From contig JAJRTS010000061.1 in the NCBI GenBank assembly GCA_024278175.1, forward strand, positions 62,001 to 126,000: DNA of 64,000 nt. The letters are read 5' to 3'. The notes beneath the pieces were generated by a model. The model made no database searches. It had not been told where the DNA came from and saw only the letters and a program-made list of their open reading frames with translations. Source of the DNA: Gemmatimonadales bacterium (GTDB lineage Bacteria > Gemmatimonadota > Glassbacteria > GWA2-58-10). Made by a program: the position numbers and the translations under genes. Below, piece by piece: positions 52,691-59,932 of the stretch; the first letter of the stretch is position 1, and every line of letters begins with the position of its first letter.

Positions 52691-53521
52691 TTGATTGATT
52701 TTCATCTGCATACGAGTCTCTGCGGGCACGCCTCGGGAACGATGGAGCAGTATGTGCAACATGCGCTGCACTCCGGCCTGCGGGAAATCGGCTTCAGCGG
52801 CCATTATCCCTATCCCGGCGCGTTGCGCAATCCGCCGCCGGATTGCGTGATCCCGGCCGAGCAGTTCGAGAGCTATCTTACCGAAGCCCGTCGCCTTCGC
52901 AACAAGTACGCAGGGCGTCTGAGCGTTCGTATCGGCGCCGAATTCGACTACCTGGGGCCCGAAATCAGTTTCCATCCCCTGGAGGTGTCCCGCGCTCTGG
53001 GCCTTGATTTCTGCCTTTGCTCGGTGCATATAGTGGACGGTGTGGTTATCGACCACACTCCCGGCGAGCTGCGCAGCTGCGTGTCGGAATTCCCCGGCGG
53101 AATCGATGACCTCTACAGGCGCTACTGGGAAACCGTGCTGGAGATCTGCCGCCCGGGGTGGTGTACGACCCTGGGGCACCTGGACCTGATCAAAAAGTTC
53201 AGCAATGAGAGCGACCTTCGCCCTTCAAGCCAGCCGGTGGAGCTGATCGGCCGGGTGCTCGATGCTATCGCCGCCGCCGGGCTGGTGCTGGAAATCAACA
53301 CCTCGGGCTGGGACAAACCCTGTGCCGAACAATATCCCTCGCTGGAGATACTGCGCGGGGCCGCCAGGCGGGGGATAGCGCTCACCGTCGGCAGCGATGC
53401 CCACTCACCCGGCGATGTCGGCCGCAAGTTCGACCGGCTGCGCGGCCTGCTGGCTCAACTGGGCGTGTCCACCCTGGCCCGGTTCGAGAACCTGGAGCGC
53501 GGGGAATACTTACTGCTATGA
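52691..53521 (+). CDS. PHP-domain phosphatase (histidinol-phosphatase family)
   Basis: 276 residues from TTG 52691. The PHP metal site is IDFHLHTSLCGH, then EIGFSGHYPYP, GAEFDY, DFCLCSVHIV, TLGHLDLIKKF and the late GSDAHSPGDVG. The layout is that of HisK-type histidinol-phosphate phosphatases, though related PHP enzymes hydrolyse other sugar or nucleotide phosphates. No other his gene is nearby, so histidine biosynthesis is likely but unproven. The 180 bases upstream (52511-52690) show no gene and no clear promoter. Confidence 0.85.
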   Translation: MIDFHLHTSLCGHASGTMEQYVQHALHSGLREIGFSGHYPYPGALRNPPPDCVIPAEQFESYLTEARRLRNKYAGRLSVRIGAEFDYLGPEISFHPLEVSRALGLDFCLCSVHIVDGVVIDHTPGELRSCVSEFPGGIDDLYRRYWETVLEICRPGWCTTLGHLDLIKKFSNESDLRPSSQPVELIGRVLDAIAAAGLVLEINTSGWDKPCAEQYPSLEILRGAARRGIALTVGSDAHSPGDVGRKFDRLRGLLAQLGVSTLARFENLERGEYLLL

Positions 53522-53546
53522 ATGGTCATTTGTGGAAGGAGTTACT

Positions 53547-54791
53547 TTGCGTAAAATGGGGCTGACGAGCTGGATTTTTATCGGTATCATTCTGGGTGTT
53601 TTCTCCGGCTGGCTGATTGGAGAGCCGCTGCTGGTGGTTTCCCAGCCGATGGGGACCGTTTTTCTACGGCTGCTGAAGATGGTTATCGTTCCGCTGGTGT
53701 TCAGCTCGATTGTCACCGGCGTTGCCGGTATCGGCAGCACGGGCAGGCTGGGACGGCTCGGCGGCAAGACCATGCTCTATTACCTGACCACCTCCCTGCT
53801 GGCAATCCTGACCGGCCTGATGATAGTCAATATTGTCAAGCCCGGTGTGGGCGCCCAGTTGGGCCTGCAGACCCCGCCAGAGAGTATCGCCACCCAAGGG
53901 ACCGGAATCGGTGACCTGTTGCTGCGCATGATTCCCGAAAACCCGCTCGCGGCGGCCGCCGAGGGACGGATGCTGCAGCTTATCTTTTTCGCCATCCTGT
54001 TCGGCGTTTTTATCACCCGTGTGCCCCGTAAGTTCGGTCAGCCGCTGGAGTCTTTCGTTAACGGGCTGTTCGAGGTGATGATGCAGATGACGCGCTTCAT
54101 CATCTATCTCACCCCCTTCGGCGCGTTCGGCCTGGTCGGCTCGATAGTGGCCCGTACCGGGTTCGCGCCGTTTGTTCCGCTGGGCAAGTACGCCCTGTGC
54201 GTTGTGGCAGCGCTGCTGATCCACGCATGTATCACGCTGCCCCTGCTGCTGCGTCTCATCGGAAAGATCAACCCGCTCAAGCAGCTCAAGGCGATGTCTC
54301 CCGCGCTGATGACCGCTTTTTCCACCGCCAGCAGCTCGGCGACCCTGCCGCTGACGATGGAGTGTATCGAGGACAGGGCCGGAGTGAGCAACAAGACCAG
54401 CAGTTTCGTGCTGCCGCTGGGGGCGACTGTCAACATGGACGGCACGGCGCTCTACGAGTGCGTGGCGGTGATCTTTATCGCCCAGTACTATTCCAGCCAG
54501 GGACAGGTGCTGGAGCTTTCGATGGTGCAGCAGGGGGTGGTGGTGCTCACGGCGCTGATGGCCTCAATCGGGGCGGCGGGTATTCCGCTGGCCGGGCTGG
54601 TGATGATGAGCGTGGTGCTCGATGCCGTGGGTTTGCCGCTGGAGGGCGTGGGCCTGATCCTGGCCGTGGACCAGATCCTGGACATGGGCCGCACCACGGT
54701 CAACGTCTGGAGCGACTCCTGCGGCACGTCGATTATCGCTTCCAGCGAGGGCGAAACAGAGTTGAAAATCCTGGCGGGCGACCGGAGCTGA
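53547..54791 (+). CDS. Dicarboxylate/amino acid:cation symporter (DAACS family)
   Basis: 414 residues from TTG 53547 (AAGGAG five bases upstream; ATG 53556 is the alternative). About eight helices and two re-entrant loops. Signatures: AFSTASSSATLPLTMECIE (the serine-rich loop), VLPLGATVNMDGTALYECVA (NMDGT motif) and GIPLAGLVMMSVVLDAVGLP, DRFLDMGRTTVNVWSD-like VDQILDMGRTTVNVWSDSCG. It imports glutamate, aspartate or C4-dicarboxylates with sodium or protons; specificity cannot be told. A terminator follows. Confidence 0.93.
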   Translation: MRKMGLTSWIFIGIILGVFSGWLIGEPLLVVSQPMGTVFLRLLKMVIVPLVFSSIVTGVAGIGSTGRLGRLGGKTMLYYLTTSLLAILTGLMIVNIVKPGVGAQLGLQTPPESIATQGTGIGDLLLRMIPENPLAAAAEGRMLQLIFFAILFGVFITRVPRKFGQPLESFVNGLFEVMMQMTRFIIYLTPFGAFGLVGSIVARTGFAPFVPLGKYALCVVAALLIHACITLPLLLRLIGKINPLKQLKAMSPALMTAFSTASSSATLPLTMECIEDRAGVSNKTSSFVLPLGATVNMDGTALYECVAVIFIAQYYSSQGQVLELSMVQQGVVVLTALMASIGAAGIPLAGLVMMSVVLDAVGLPLEGVGLILAVDQILDMGRTTVNVWSDSCGTSIIASSEGETELKILAGDRS

Positions 54792-54813
54792 TGCAGGGGG
54801 AGCTTGCGCTGGA

Positions 54814-54972
54814 ACACACCCCGCCCGCTACCGGCGGTTTTTTGCAGATTTCACACCAGCTTGCTGCGGAGAGAGTTTATTGGTTTGGGCTAGTCGTAGG
54901 GGCGGCCCCATCTGTCCATTTTTCCCTGGCTGGGATTGGCCGTAGGGGCGAACCTCGTGTTCGCCCGCAAAA
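54814..54972. repeat. GTAGGGGCGAACC-type repeat cluster, copy 1
   Basis: Two linked blocks recur downstream. Block A, ACACACCCCGCCCGCTACCGGCGG, is at 54814-54837. Block B, CGTAGGGGCGAACCTCGTGTTCGCCCGCAAAA, is at 54941-54972, and a degenerate start of B (TAGTCGTAGGGGCGGCCCC) is at 54891-54909. Block B holds a GGCGAA...TTCGCC hairpin. The cluster lies between the convergent symporter and anti-sigma genes. Similar GTAGGGGCGAACC repeats are widespread in environmental genomes, from memory. Confidence 0.8.
54820..54843 (+). terminator. Terminator after the symporter gene
   Basis: CCGCC-CGCTACC-GGCGG (54821-54837) followed by six T residues. The hairpin is part of a block (ACACACCCCGCCCGCT) repeated at 57188-57211, where the T tract is missing. 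Confidence 0.7.
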
Positions 54973-54993
54973 GTTTCTATCCTATCCGCCCTT

Positions 54994-55563
54994 CTAAAAA
55001 CTATCCACCACCGCCATGATCTCATCGCGGAACCAGGCCAGCACAGCGCTGGCCATGCTGCTGAGCAAAACCATGTACAACGGGACGGCGCGCTCTACCA
55101 GCGGCAGGTTCACGTTACGGTTCAGCGCCACTCCGGCCCCGTCGATCCAGCCGTAGAGCGTGGTGGACGCCGTTGTCAGCCAACTGTCCCCGCCTGAGCG
55201 GAGCGCATCGAGCGTACCGGCCCCCGTGCTGAAATCAACCGTCCAGAGCATCACGGCAAGCGAGCCTGCCATCACCGCCGCCGCCGCCACTCCCAGCCCG
55301 ATCCCCCGCCGGAACGCCTTCTGCTCCGCTGCCACAAGTTGCTCGCGCCGCCGGGCTTCGGCCATGATTTTATCCGCAAGGCCGGGCGGGGCACTCACTT
55401 GCGCAGTATTCTCCAGCGCGGCCAAGATTTTTTCGTGAACCGCGGCAAGCTCCTCACAGGCAGGGTCCGCGGTGCGGGCAGCGTCCATCCGGCGCCGCAG
55501 CTCTATCTCCAGAGCGCCTTCCACGTAATCGGCCACGTGCTGTTCAAATTCCCGGTAGTCCAT
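54994..55563 (-). CDS. Putative transmembrane anti-sigma factor
   Basis: 189 residues from ATG 55563, with GAGGTG seven bases upstream. Residues 1-50 (YREFEQHVADYVEGALEIELRRRMDAARTADPACEEL) follow the anti-sigma zinc-finger pattern, but the HxxxCxxC metal site is reduced to a single cysteine. A membrane helix lies at about 92-112 (LGVAAAAVMAGSLAVMLWTV) and a second near the C-terminus (YMVLLSSMASAVLAWF). It begins 16 bases after the ECF sigma stop, the usual sigma/anti-sigma arrangement, so it probably holds that sigma at the membrane. Confidence 0.78.
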   Translation of the reverse strand: MDYREFEQHVADYVEGALEIELRRRMDAARTADPACEELAAVHEKILAALENTAQVSAPPGLADKIMAEARRREQLVAAEQKAFRRGIGLGVAAAAVMAGSLAVMLWTVDFSTGAGTLDALRSGGDSWLTTASTTLYGWIDGAGVALNRNVNLPLVERAVPLYMVLLSSMASAVLAWFRDEIMAVVDSF

Positions 55564-55579
55564 CGTCACCTCGCGGTAT

Positions 55580-56134
55580 CTATTTAAGATAAACGCCGTC
55601 TTTGCCGGTATGCGCCACTAGCCGGCCGGCAAGTTGCAGCTTGCTCCGCCTGATATATGTTGCCACTGTCGCGCGGGGAATTGCCATCGCCGCGGCCACT
55701 TCCCCGTAGCTCTGTCCGCCGAAATAGTGCAGGCTCAGCGCCTGCGCCCACTCCGGCTTCAGCCGCCTGAACTGCTCTCGCACAATCCGGCCCATCTCGG
55801 AGCTGGCACATTTTTCTTCCGGGTTATCGCTCTCGTCGGCCGTTACCTCCGCCACGCTGCGGCCATCCTCGCCCCGTGGTTGGTCAAGGCTGGAAGTTTG
55901 CAACTGTTTCCTGCGCATCCGGCTGATGCAAACGTTGGCCGTAATTCTATATATCCAGCTCGACAGACTGGCCTCGCCCCGGAAGTCATCCAGCGCCGCG
56001 TGGACCTTGAGGAAAATATCCTGGGTGGCCTCCTCGGCCTCCTCGCGGTTGCCCAGCATACGGTAGGCCTGGTTATAGACCTTGTGCTGGCAGGTCTCTA
56101 CCAGTTGCCGGAAATCTGTGTCGGACTGGACCAT
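55580..56134 (-). CDS. ECF RNA polymerase sigma factor
   Basis: 184 residues from ATG 56134; the ORF-track extension to 56224 has no conserved residues. Region 2: DFRQLVETCQHKVYNQAYRMLG, EEATQDIFLKVHAALDDFRG, SLSSWIYRITANVCISRMRR. Region 4: LKPEWAQALSLHYFGGQSYGEVAAAMAIPRATVATYIRRSKLQL. It is paired with the anti-sigma gene that follows. A candidate autoregulated ECF promoter lies just upstream. It is a different subfamily from the sigma gene at 12220. Confidence 0.9.
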   Translation of the reverse strand: MVQSDTDFRQLVETCQHKVYNQAYRMLGNREEAEEATQDIFLKVHAALDDFRGEASLSSWIYRITANVCISRMRRKQLQTSSLDQPRGEDGRSVAEVTADESDNPEEKCASSEMGRIVREQFRRLKPEWAQALSLHYFGGQSYGEVAAAMAIPRATVATYIRRSKLQLAGRLVAHTGKDGVYLK

Positions 56135-56177
56135 TGTCCCGCGAGATAAAGTTTTGTAAGCGCCGTCTGAGTGGTAT

Positions 56178-56204
56178 GACGAGTCGGCAGCTGAATTAAT
56201 TTCA
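56178..56204 (-). promoter_or_regulatory. Candidate ECF-type promoter of the sigma/anti-sigma pair
   Basis: On the minus strand, TGAAAT (56204-56199) and CGTC (56181-56178) are 17 bases apart, close to the ECF pattern TGAAAC-N16/17-CGTA. It sits about 45 bases before the ATG at 56134. Autoregulation is common for such pairs but is inferred here. Confidence 0.4.
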
Positions 56205-56268
56205 CTTTTTTTTGTTGAAAGCAATTACAAGTTGAGACTTTTGAAAAATCAGCAGACTGAATTGTTAT

Positions 56269-56487
56269 CAGGAAATTTTTTCATCTCACTCATCTTTGTG
56301 GATCAAAAGAGAATGCAGGGGTTGTTAATTGTAATCACATGATCTGGCCGAAAGAGATGCCCCTTGATAAAAAATTTTGGAAAAAGAGTGGGGGAGTGTG
56401 AGGGGGAGAGAAAAGAACCTTTTTTAAAAGGTTTTGTCTCTCCCCCTCACAATTCTTTCAATCCTTTGATTAAATCAAAGGTCTCAA
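56269..56487. repeat. Hairpin-rich dispersed repeat, copy 2
   Basis: Second copy of the element at 43748-43965, in the same orientation. Conserved landmarks: GCAGGGGTTGTTAATTGTAA, the long stem GTGAGGGGGAGAGA...TCTCTCCCCCTCAC (56397-56449) and the terminal CTTTGAT-TAA-ATCAAAG hairpin. The middle segment (56345-56370) is the most diverged. It lies in the 541-base gap between the ECF sigma gene and the small membrane protein gene. The ORF at 56364-56594 is an accident of this repeat. Confidence 0.9.
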
Positions 56488-56675
56488 GTTTTTATCGAAA
56501 AAGCAATTGCGGAGTGAAGAAGTTGAAACAAGCGGAAGCAACTTCGCGTCCTAATGATTCAGCAAGAGCAAGCTTTGTTTGTAAAAAAATTTGAAAGCAG
56601 CCGCTGGCAGGTTGCGTCATAAGAGTCAAAAGGATCGGGCAAGCCCTTGAGCTGTTTACTTAACAGGAGGTTACT
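56488..56675. other. Leader region of the small membrane protein gene
   Basis: About 190 bases between repeat copy 2 and ATG 56676. It contains a strong ribosome site, AGGAGG, seven bases before the start. AT-rich patches exist (TTTGTTTGTAAAAAAATTTG near 56573) but I cannot define a promoter pair. No tRNA, ORF or hairpin of note. Confidence 0.4.
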
Positions 56676-57086
56676 ATGGCGTACGAGATGGTTCCGCTGG
56701 GCGCATTCGTGATGATAGTGCTGATCGTTTACTTCGGTGTGCACCGCAAGCACATGGAAAATGTGGAGCTGATCAAGCGCGGGATTAACCCGGAAAAGTA
56801 TAATATCAAGCTGCCTGGCAAGCTGGGTTTGCCGTTTGGTGTGGTGTTCCTGGCGCTTGGCCTGGGCTTCATGATATCCATGCTTATGGTTGGCGAAGCG
56901 TTCGAAAGACACAATGCAGAAGCGCTCGGTTTTACGCTGGCCTCGCTGATCGGCGGTATTGGATTAATCATTTACTGGAAGCTTACCGCCGCCGACCGCG
57001 AACGGGCGCTGAAAATCAAGGAAGAACTGCTGCTGCGGCCCGGCACTGATTTCGCGCCGGACGTTAAACCGGAAGAGAAAGAGTAA
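56676..57086 (+). CDS. Small two- or three-helix membrane protein (DUF6249-like)
   Basis: 136 residues with a textbook AGGAGG ribosome site. Three hydrophobic segments: residues 5-22 (VPLGAFVMIVLIVYFGVH), 50-74 (LPFGVVFLALGLGFMISMLMVG) and 84-101 (LGFTLASLIGGIGLIIYW). Between them, ENVELIKRGINPEKYNI resembles DUF6249 proteins, whose role is unknown; they often accompany sigma/anti-sigma genes. A terminator follows, so it is a single-gene transcript divergent from the ECF pair. It may belong to the regulon of that sigma factor, which is speculation. Confidence 0.72.
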   Translation: MAYEMVPLGAFVMIVLIVYFGVHRKHMENVELIKRGINPEKYNIKLPGKLGLPFGVVFLALGLGFMISMLMVGEAFERHNAEALGFTLASLIGGIGLIIYWKLTAADRERALKIKEELLLRPGTDFAPDVKPEEKE

Positions 57087-57117
57087 AAGAACTGGAATCA
57101 GTTCAGGCATTCATCGA

Positions 57118-57148
57118 GGGGCGACGCAACCGGGTCGCCCCTTTTTTT
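57118..57148 (+). terminator. Rho-independent terminator
   Basis: GGGGCGAC-GCAACCG-GGTCGCCCC followed by seven T residues; about 8-9 bp of GC-rich stem. It ends the small membrane protein transcript. Confidence 0.93.
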
Positions 57149-57187
57149 GTCAATACCGTTTGTGGCTGGGCAAACCTGCTATAGAGC

Positions 57188-57351
57188 ACACACCCCGCCC
57201 GCTGCCGGCGGGCGCACCTCGGATTATTCCCGCATGGTTTTCAATAGGGGCAAGGCATGCGTCGCTCGTCTTGAAGTGGCGAACCCATGTATTCGCCTTT
57301 TTCCACGGTTTGGGATAGTCGTAGGGGCGAACCTCGTGTTCGCCCGCAAAA
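57188..57351. repeat. GTAGGGGCGAACC-type repeat cluster, copy 2
   Basis: Block A (ACACACCCCGCCCGCTGCCGGCGG, 57188-57211) and block B (CGTAGGGGCGAACCTCGTGTTCGCCCGCAAAA, 57320-57351) match the cluster at 54814-54972; block B is identical over all 32 bases. A diverged unit, GGCGAACCCATGTATTCGCC, lies at 57279-57298. The sequence between the blocks differs from copy 1. No gene is encoded. Confidence 0.8.
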
Positions 57352-57371
57352 ATCTTTTCCAAAGGGGCCTC

Positions 57372-57399
57372 TTGCCAGAGCATAGCGGTTTGTTATATT
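57372..57399 (+). promoter_or_regulatory. Sigma-70 type promoter of the B3/B4 gene
   Basis: TTGCCA (57372-57377), 16-base spacer, TATATT (57394-57399); ten of twelve consensus positions match. It lies about 50 bases before ATG 57449. Confidence 0.65.
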
Positions 57400-57448
57400 G
57401 CTACTGTGATTTCAGTTCAGCAAAACCAATATCCCTTTGGTGGTGAGA

Positions 57449-58126
57449 ATGGCTGATCGACCTTCAGTGGCAATAGACCCCCAACTGCGCGCAGTAGTGC
57501 GCCTGGCGGTGCTCTACTGCGAAAAAGTCGAGATCGACAGCGGCGAGGTGCTCTGGGCCGAGTTCGATGTTTTTTGCCGTGAGGTGGCCATGCGTTATCA
57601 GGGACAGACAATCGGCGCGGTGGAAAACATCCAGACCGCCCGCGAGTTATATCGCTCGATAGGGGTGGACCCTACGCGCAACCGGCCGTCCTCGGAGGCC
57701 CTGACTAGAAGGCTGATAAAAGGTAAAAAACTCTACAGGGTCAACTCGCTGGTCGATACAATCAACTACTGCAGCCTGAACTACATGCTGCCGCTGGGCC
57801 TCTACGACCTCGACCGGATCCGGGGCGAATCTGTTACGTTGCGCAAGGGGGCGCCGGGAGACGGCTACAAAGGGATCGGCAAGGATTGGGTCAACCTTGA
57901 GGGCCGCTACGCGATGTTCGACGCCGCGGGGCCGTTCGGCTCACCCACCGCCGACAGCGACCGCACGAAGATCACCGGACACACCGGGAGGGCGCTGATA
58001 ATTATTTTCGCCCCCTGGAGTGTACCTCCGGAAAAGTTGGAGGATCATTCGGCGTTCACCGCCGCGGCGGTAGCAAAATTCGGCGGGGGCGGCCCACTGG
58101 TGCAGCAGGCGGGCCTTGTTCAATGA
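57449..58126 (+). CDS. Stand-alone B3/B4 (PheRS beta editing-type) domain protein
   Basis: 225 residues from ATG 57449. The domain has RNRPSSEALTRRLIKGKKLYRVNSLVDTINYCSL, LPLGLYDLDRIRG and GRALIIIFAPW, matching the B3/B4 tRNA-binding and editing domain of phenylalanyl-tRNA synthetase beta chains, here free of the synthetase. Free-standing versions are thought to hydrolyse mischarged Tyr-tRNA(Phe) or act on related substrates. It has its own promoter and sits immediately upstream of recA, whose promoter begins 11 bases after its stop. Confidence 0.85.
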   Translation: MADRPSVAIDPQLRAVVRLAVLYCEKVEIDSGEVLWAEFDVFCREVAMRYQGQTIGAVENIQTARELYRSIGVDPTRNRPSSEALTRRLIKGKKLYRVNSLVDTINYCSLNYMLPLGLYDLDRIRGESVTLRKGAPGDGYKGIGKDWVNLEGRYAMFDAAGPFGSPTADSDRTKITGHTGRALIIIFAPWSVPPEKLEDHSAFTAAAVAKFGGGGPLVQQAGLVQ

Positions 58127-58137
58127 GAATTAGGCGG

Positions 58138-58166
58138 TTGACAGACATCACTGCTGTAACTATGTT
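58138..58166 (+). promoter_or_regulatory. recA promoter
   Basis: TTGACA (58138-58143), 17-base spacer, TATGTT (58161-58166). The -35 is a perfect consensus. I see no obvious LexA-type palindrome (GAAC-N4-GTTC or CTG-N10-CAG) overlapping it, so SOS control is not evident from sequence. Confidence 0.65.
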
Positions 58167-58213
58167 TATATCAACCTGTTAAAGTAACCGACACTCAGCA
58201 TCAGGGGAAAATA

Positions 58214-59272
58214 ATGGCCACTGACGTTAAGAAAGAAAAAGATAAGGCGATTGGCGTGGCGATATCCCAAATTGAGCGCCAGTGGGGTAAGGGAGCTATC
58301 ATGCGGCTGGGGCAGGCAGGCCCAACGGTGCGGGTGCCTGCTATTTCCACCGGTGCGCTCAACCTCGATATCGCTACCGGGATCGGCGGAATACCCCGCG
58401 GACGGGTAACCGAGATTTTCGGCCCGGAGTCCTCCGGCAAGACCACCCTGTCGCTGCACGTGATAGCCAACGCTCAGAAGATGGGCGGCACAGTGGCTTT
58501 TATCGACGCCGAGCACGCGCTCGACTCCACCTACGCCCGGAAACTGGGAGTCGATCTGGAAAACCTGCTGATCTCCCAGCCCGATACAGGTGAACAGGCG
58601 CTTGATATAGCCGAAGTGCTGGTACGCAGCAACGCGGTGGACGTGGTGGTGGTCGATTCGGTGGCCGCGCTGGTGCCCAGGGCGGAGATCGAGGGTGAAA
58701 TGGGCGATTCCCACATGGGCCTGCAGGCCAGGCTGATGAGCCAGGCCATGCGCAAGCTGACCTCGACAATTCACAAGAGCCGGACGGCGATGATTTTCAT
58801 CAACCAGATCCGCGAGAAGATCGGTGTGATGTTCGGCAACCCGGAAACCACCACGGGCGGCCGCGCGCTCAAGTTTTACTCCTCGCTGCGGCTCGATATC
58901 CGTAAAGTGGGCAATATCAAGGATACGGACAGCATTACAGGGGTGCGCGCCCGGGTCAAGGTGGTCAAGAACAAGGTGGCCCCGCCGTTCCGCGACGCCG
59001 AGTTCGATATCATGTTCAACAAGGGTATCAGCTATACCGGCACCTTGCTGGACCTGGCTGTCGAGAGCGGAATAGTCGAGAAAAGCGGCGCGTGGTTCAG
59101 CTACGGCAGCGAGCGTCTGGGCCAGGGACGGGAAAACGCCAAATCCTTTATCGACGGGAACCCGGACGTGTTCGAGAAGATCGATACGGAAGTGAAGAAG
59201 AAGTACGGGCTGATCGAGGATGACGAAGAGGAAAAACCGCAGGCCGGCGGCTCGGAAGACGAGGCGGAGTAA
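58214..59272 (+). CDS. recA: Recombinase RecA
   Basis: 352 residues. Walker [71 protein letters not shown] and [24 protein letters not shown] are all intact. The C-terminus is acidic ([18 protein letters not shown]), as expected. It forms filaments on single-stranded DNA for strand exchange and co-protease activity. recX follows four bases after the stop, suggesting one transcript. Confidence 0.98.
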   Translation: MATDVKKEKDKAIGVAISQIERQWGKGAIMRLGQAGPTVRVPAISTGALNLDIATGIGGIPRGRVTEIFGPESSGKTTLSLHVIANAQKMGGTVAFIDAEHALDSTYARKLGVDLENLLISQPDTGEQALDIAEVLVRSNAVDVVVVDSVAALVPRAEIEGEMGDSHMGLQARLMSQAMRKLTSTIHKSRTAMIFINQIREKIGVMFGNPETTTGGRALKFYSSLRLDIRKVGNIKDTDSITGVRARVKVVKNKVAPPFRDAEFDIMFNKGISYTGTLLDLAVESGIVEKSGAWFSYGSERLGQGRENAKSFIDGNPDVFEKIDTEVKKKYGLIEDDEEEKPQAGGSEDEAE

Positions 59273-59276
59273 TCCC

Positions 59277-59813
59277 ATGCCGTGGCCGGGGGATCGGGAG
59301 CGAATGGAAAACGGCAACGCCGATGAGCAGTACGCCGCTGCTCTAAAGAGCGCCACCCGGATGCTGGCCCGCCGTCAGCACGGGTTCAGGGAGCTTGAAA
59401 CCAAGCTGCTGGCCCGCTTTGGCAGCGAGCCGGTCGGCAGGGTAATTAAGCGCTTGGGGGAACTGGGCTACCTGAACGATAAAAAATTCGCCAGGGAGTA
59501 CGCCCGCCAGCGCTTTTGCCGCTCCCCACGCTCATCGCTCGCGGTTATCGTGGAGCTTGAGGGCCGGGGTGTGGACCGCGCGCTGGCCGGGAGCGCGGTG
59601 GCCGCTGTGATGGAAGACGAGGGCCTGAGTGACGAGTCGCTGGCCGAGAGGGCGGCGCGCAAAAAAATGGCCGCCCTGAGCCTGCGTAACCCGGAAAAGG
59701 CCAGGGAGAAAATATACGCTTTTCTGGCCTCGCGGGGTTTTTCACGCTCGCTGGCCCGAAGGATCGTGCTGGATGTGCTCGGCACCGGGATGGACGGCCA
59801 GAGAGGGACGTAA
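59277..59813 (+). CDS. recX: RecA regulator RecX
   Basis: 178 residues from ATG 59277 (GGAG of the recA tail lies seven bases upstream); ATG 59304 is a shorter alternative. Three-helix repeats are visible: ALKSATRMLARRQHGFRELETKLLARFG, LGELGYLNDKKFAREYARQRF and KKMAALSLRNPEKAREKIYAFLASRGFSRSLARRIV. RecX blocks extension of RecA filaments. Position directly after recA supports the call. Confidence 0.92.
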   Translation: MPWPGDRERMENGNADEQYAAALKSATRMLARRQHGFRELETKLLARFGSEPVGRVIKRLGELGYLNDKKFAREYARQRFCRSPRSSLAVIVELEGRGVDRALAGSAVAAVMEDEGLSDESLAERAARKKMAALSLRNPEKAREKIYAFLASRGFSRSLARRIVLDVLGTGMDGQRGT

Positions 59814-59886
59814 AACCCTGACGGTTGGTATCAACCGGAGAGGGTTGTCACGGTAAAAAACGCGCCGCGGCAGGTGCGCGGGCCTG

Positions 59887-59895
59887 TGTTATAAT
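59887..59895 (+). promoter_or_regulatory. Extended -10 promoter of alaS
   Basis: TGT-TATAAT, a perfect -10 hexamer (59890-59895) with the TG extension (59887-59888). No good -35 lies 17 bases upstream, which is normal for extended -10 promoters. It is about 38 bases before the alaS ATG. Confidence 0.65.
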
Positions 59896-59932
59896 GCACT
59901 AAACATCAATTTACAGGTATTTTAGGAGCACG

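Noticed and set aside
52507-52698. 63-codon ORF between ptsI and the PHP gene
   Set aside because: No ribosome site distinct from the ptsI end, no domain, and poor coding character.
56364-56594. 76-codon ORF in the intergenic region
   Set aside because: It lies across the dispersed repeat; in the other copy the same frame has a stop inside the hairpin, so it is not conserved as a protein.
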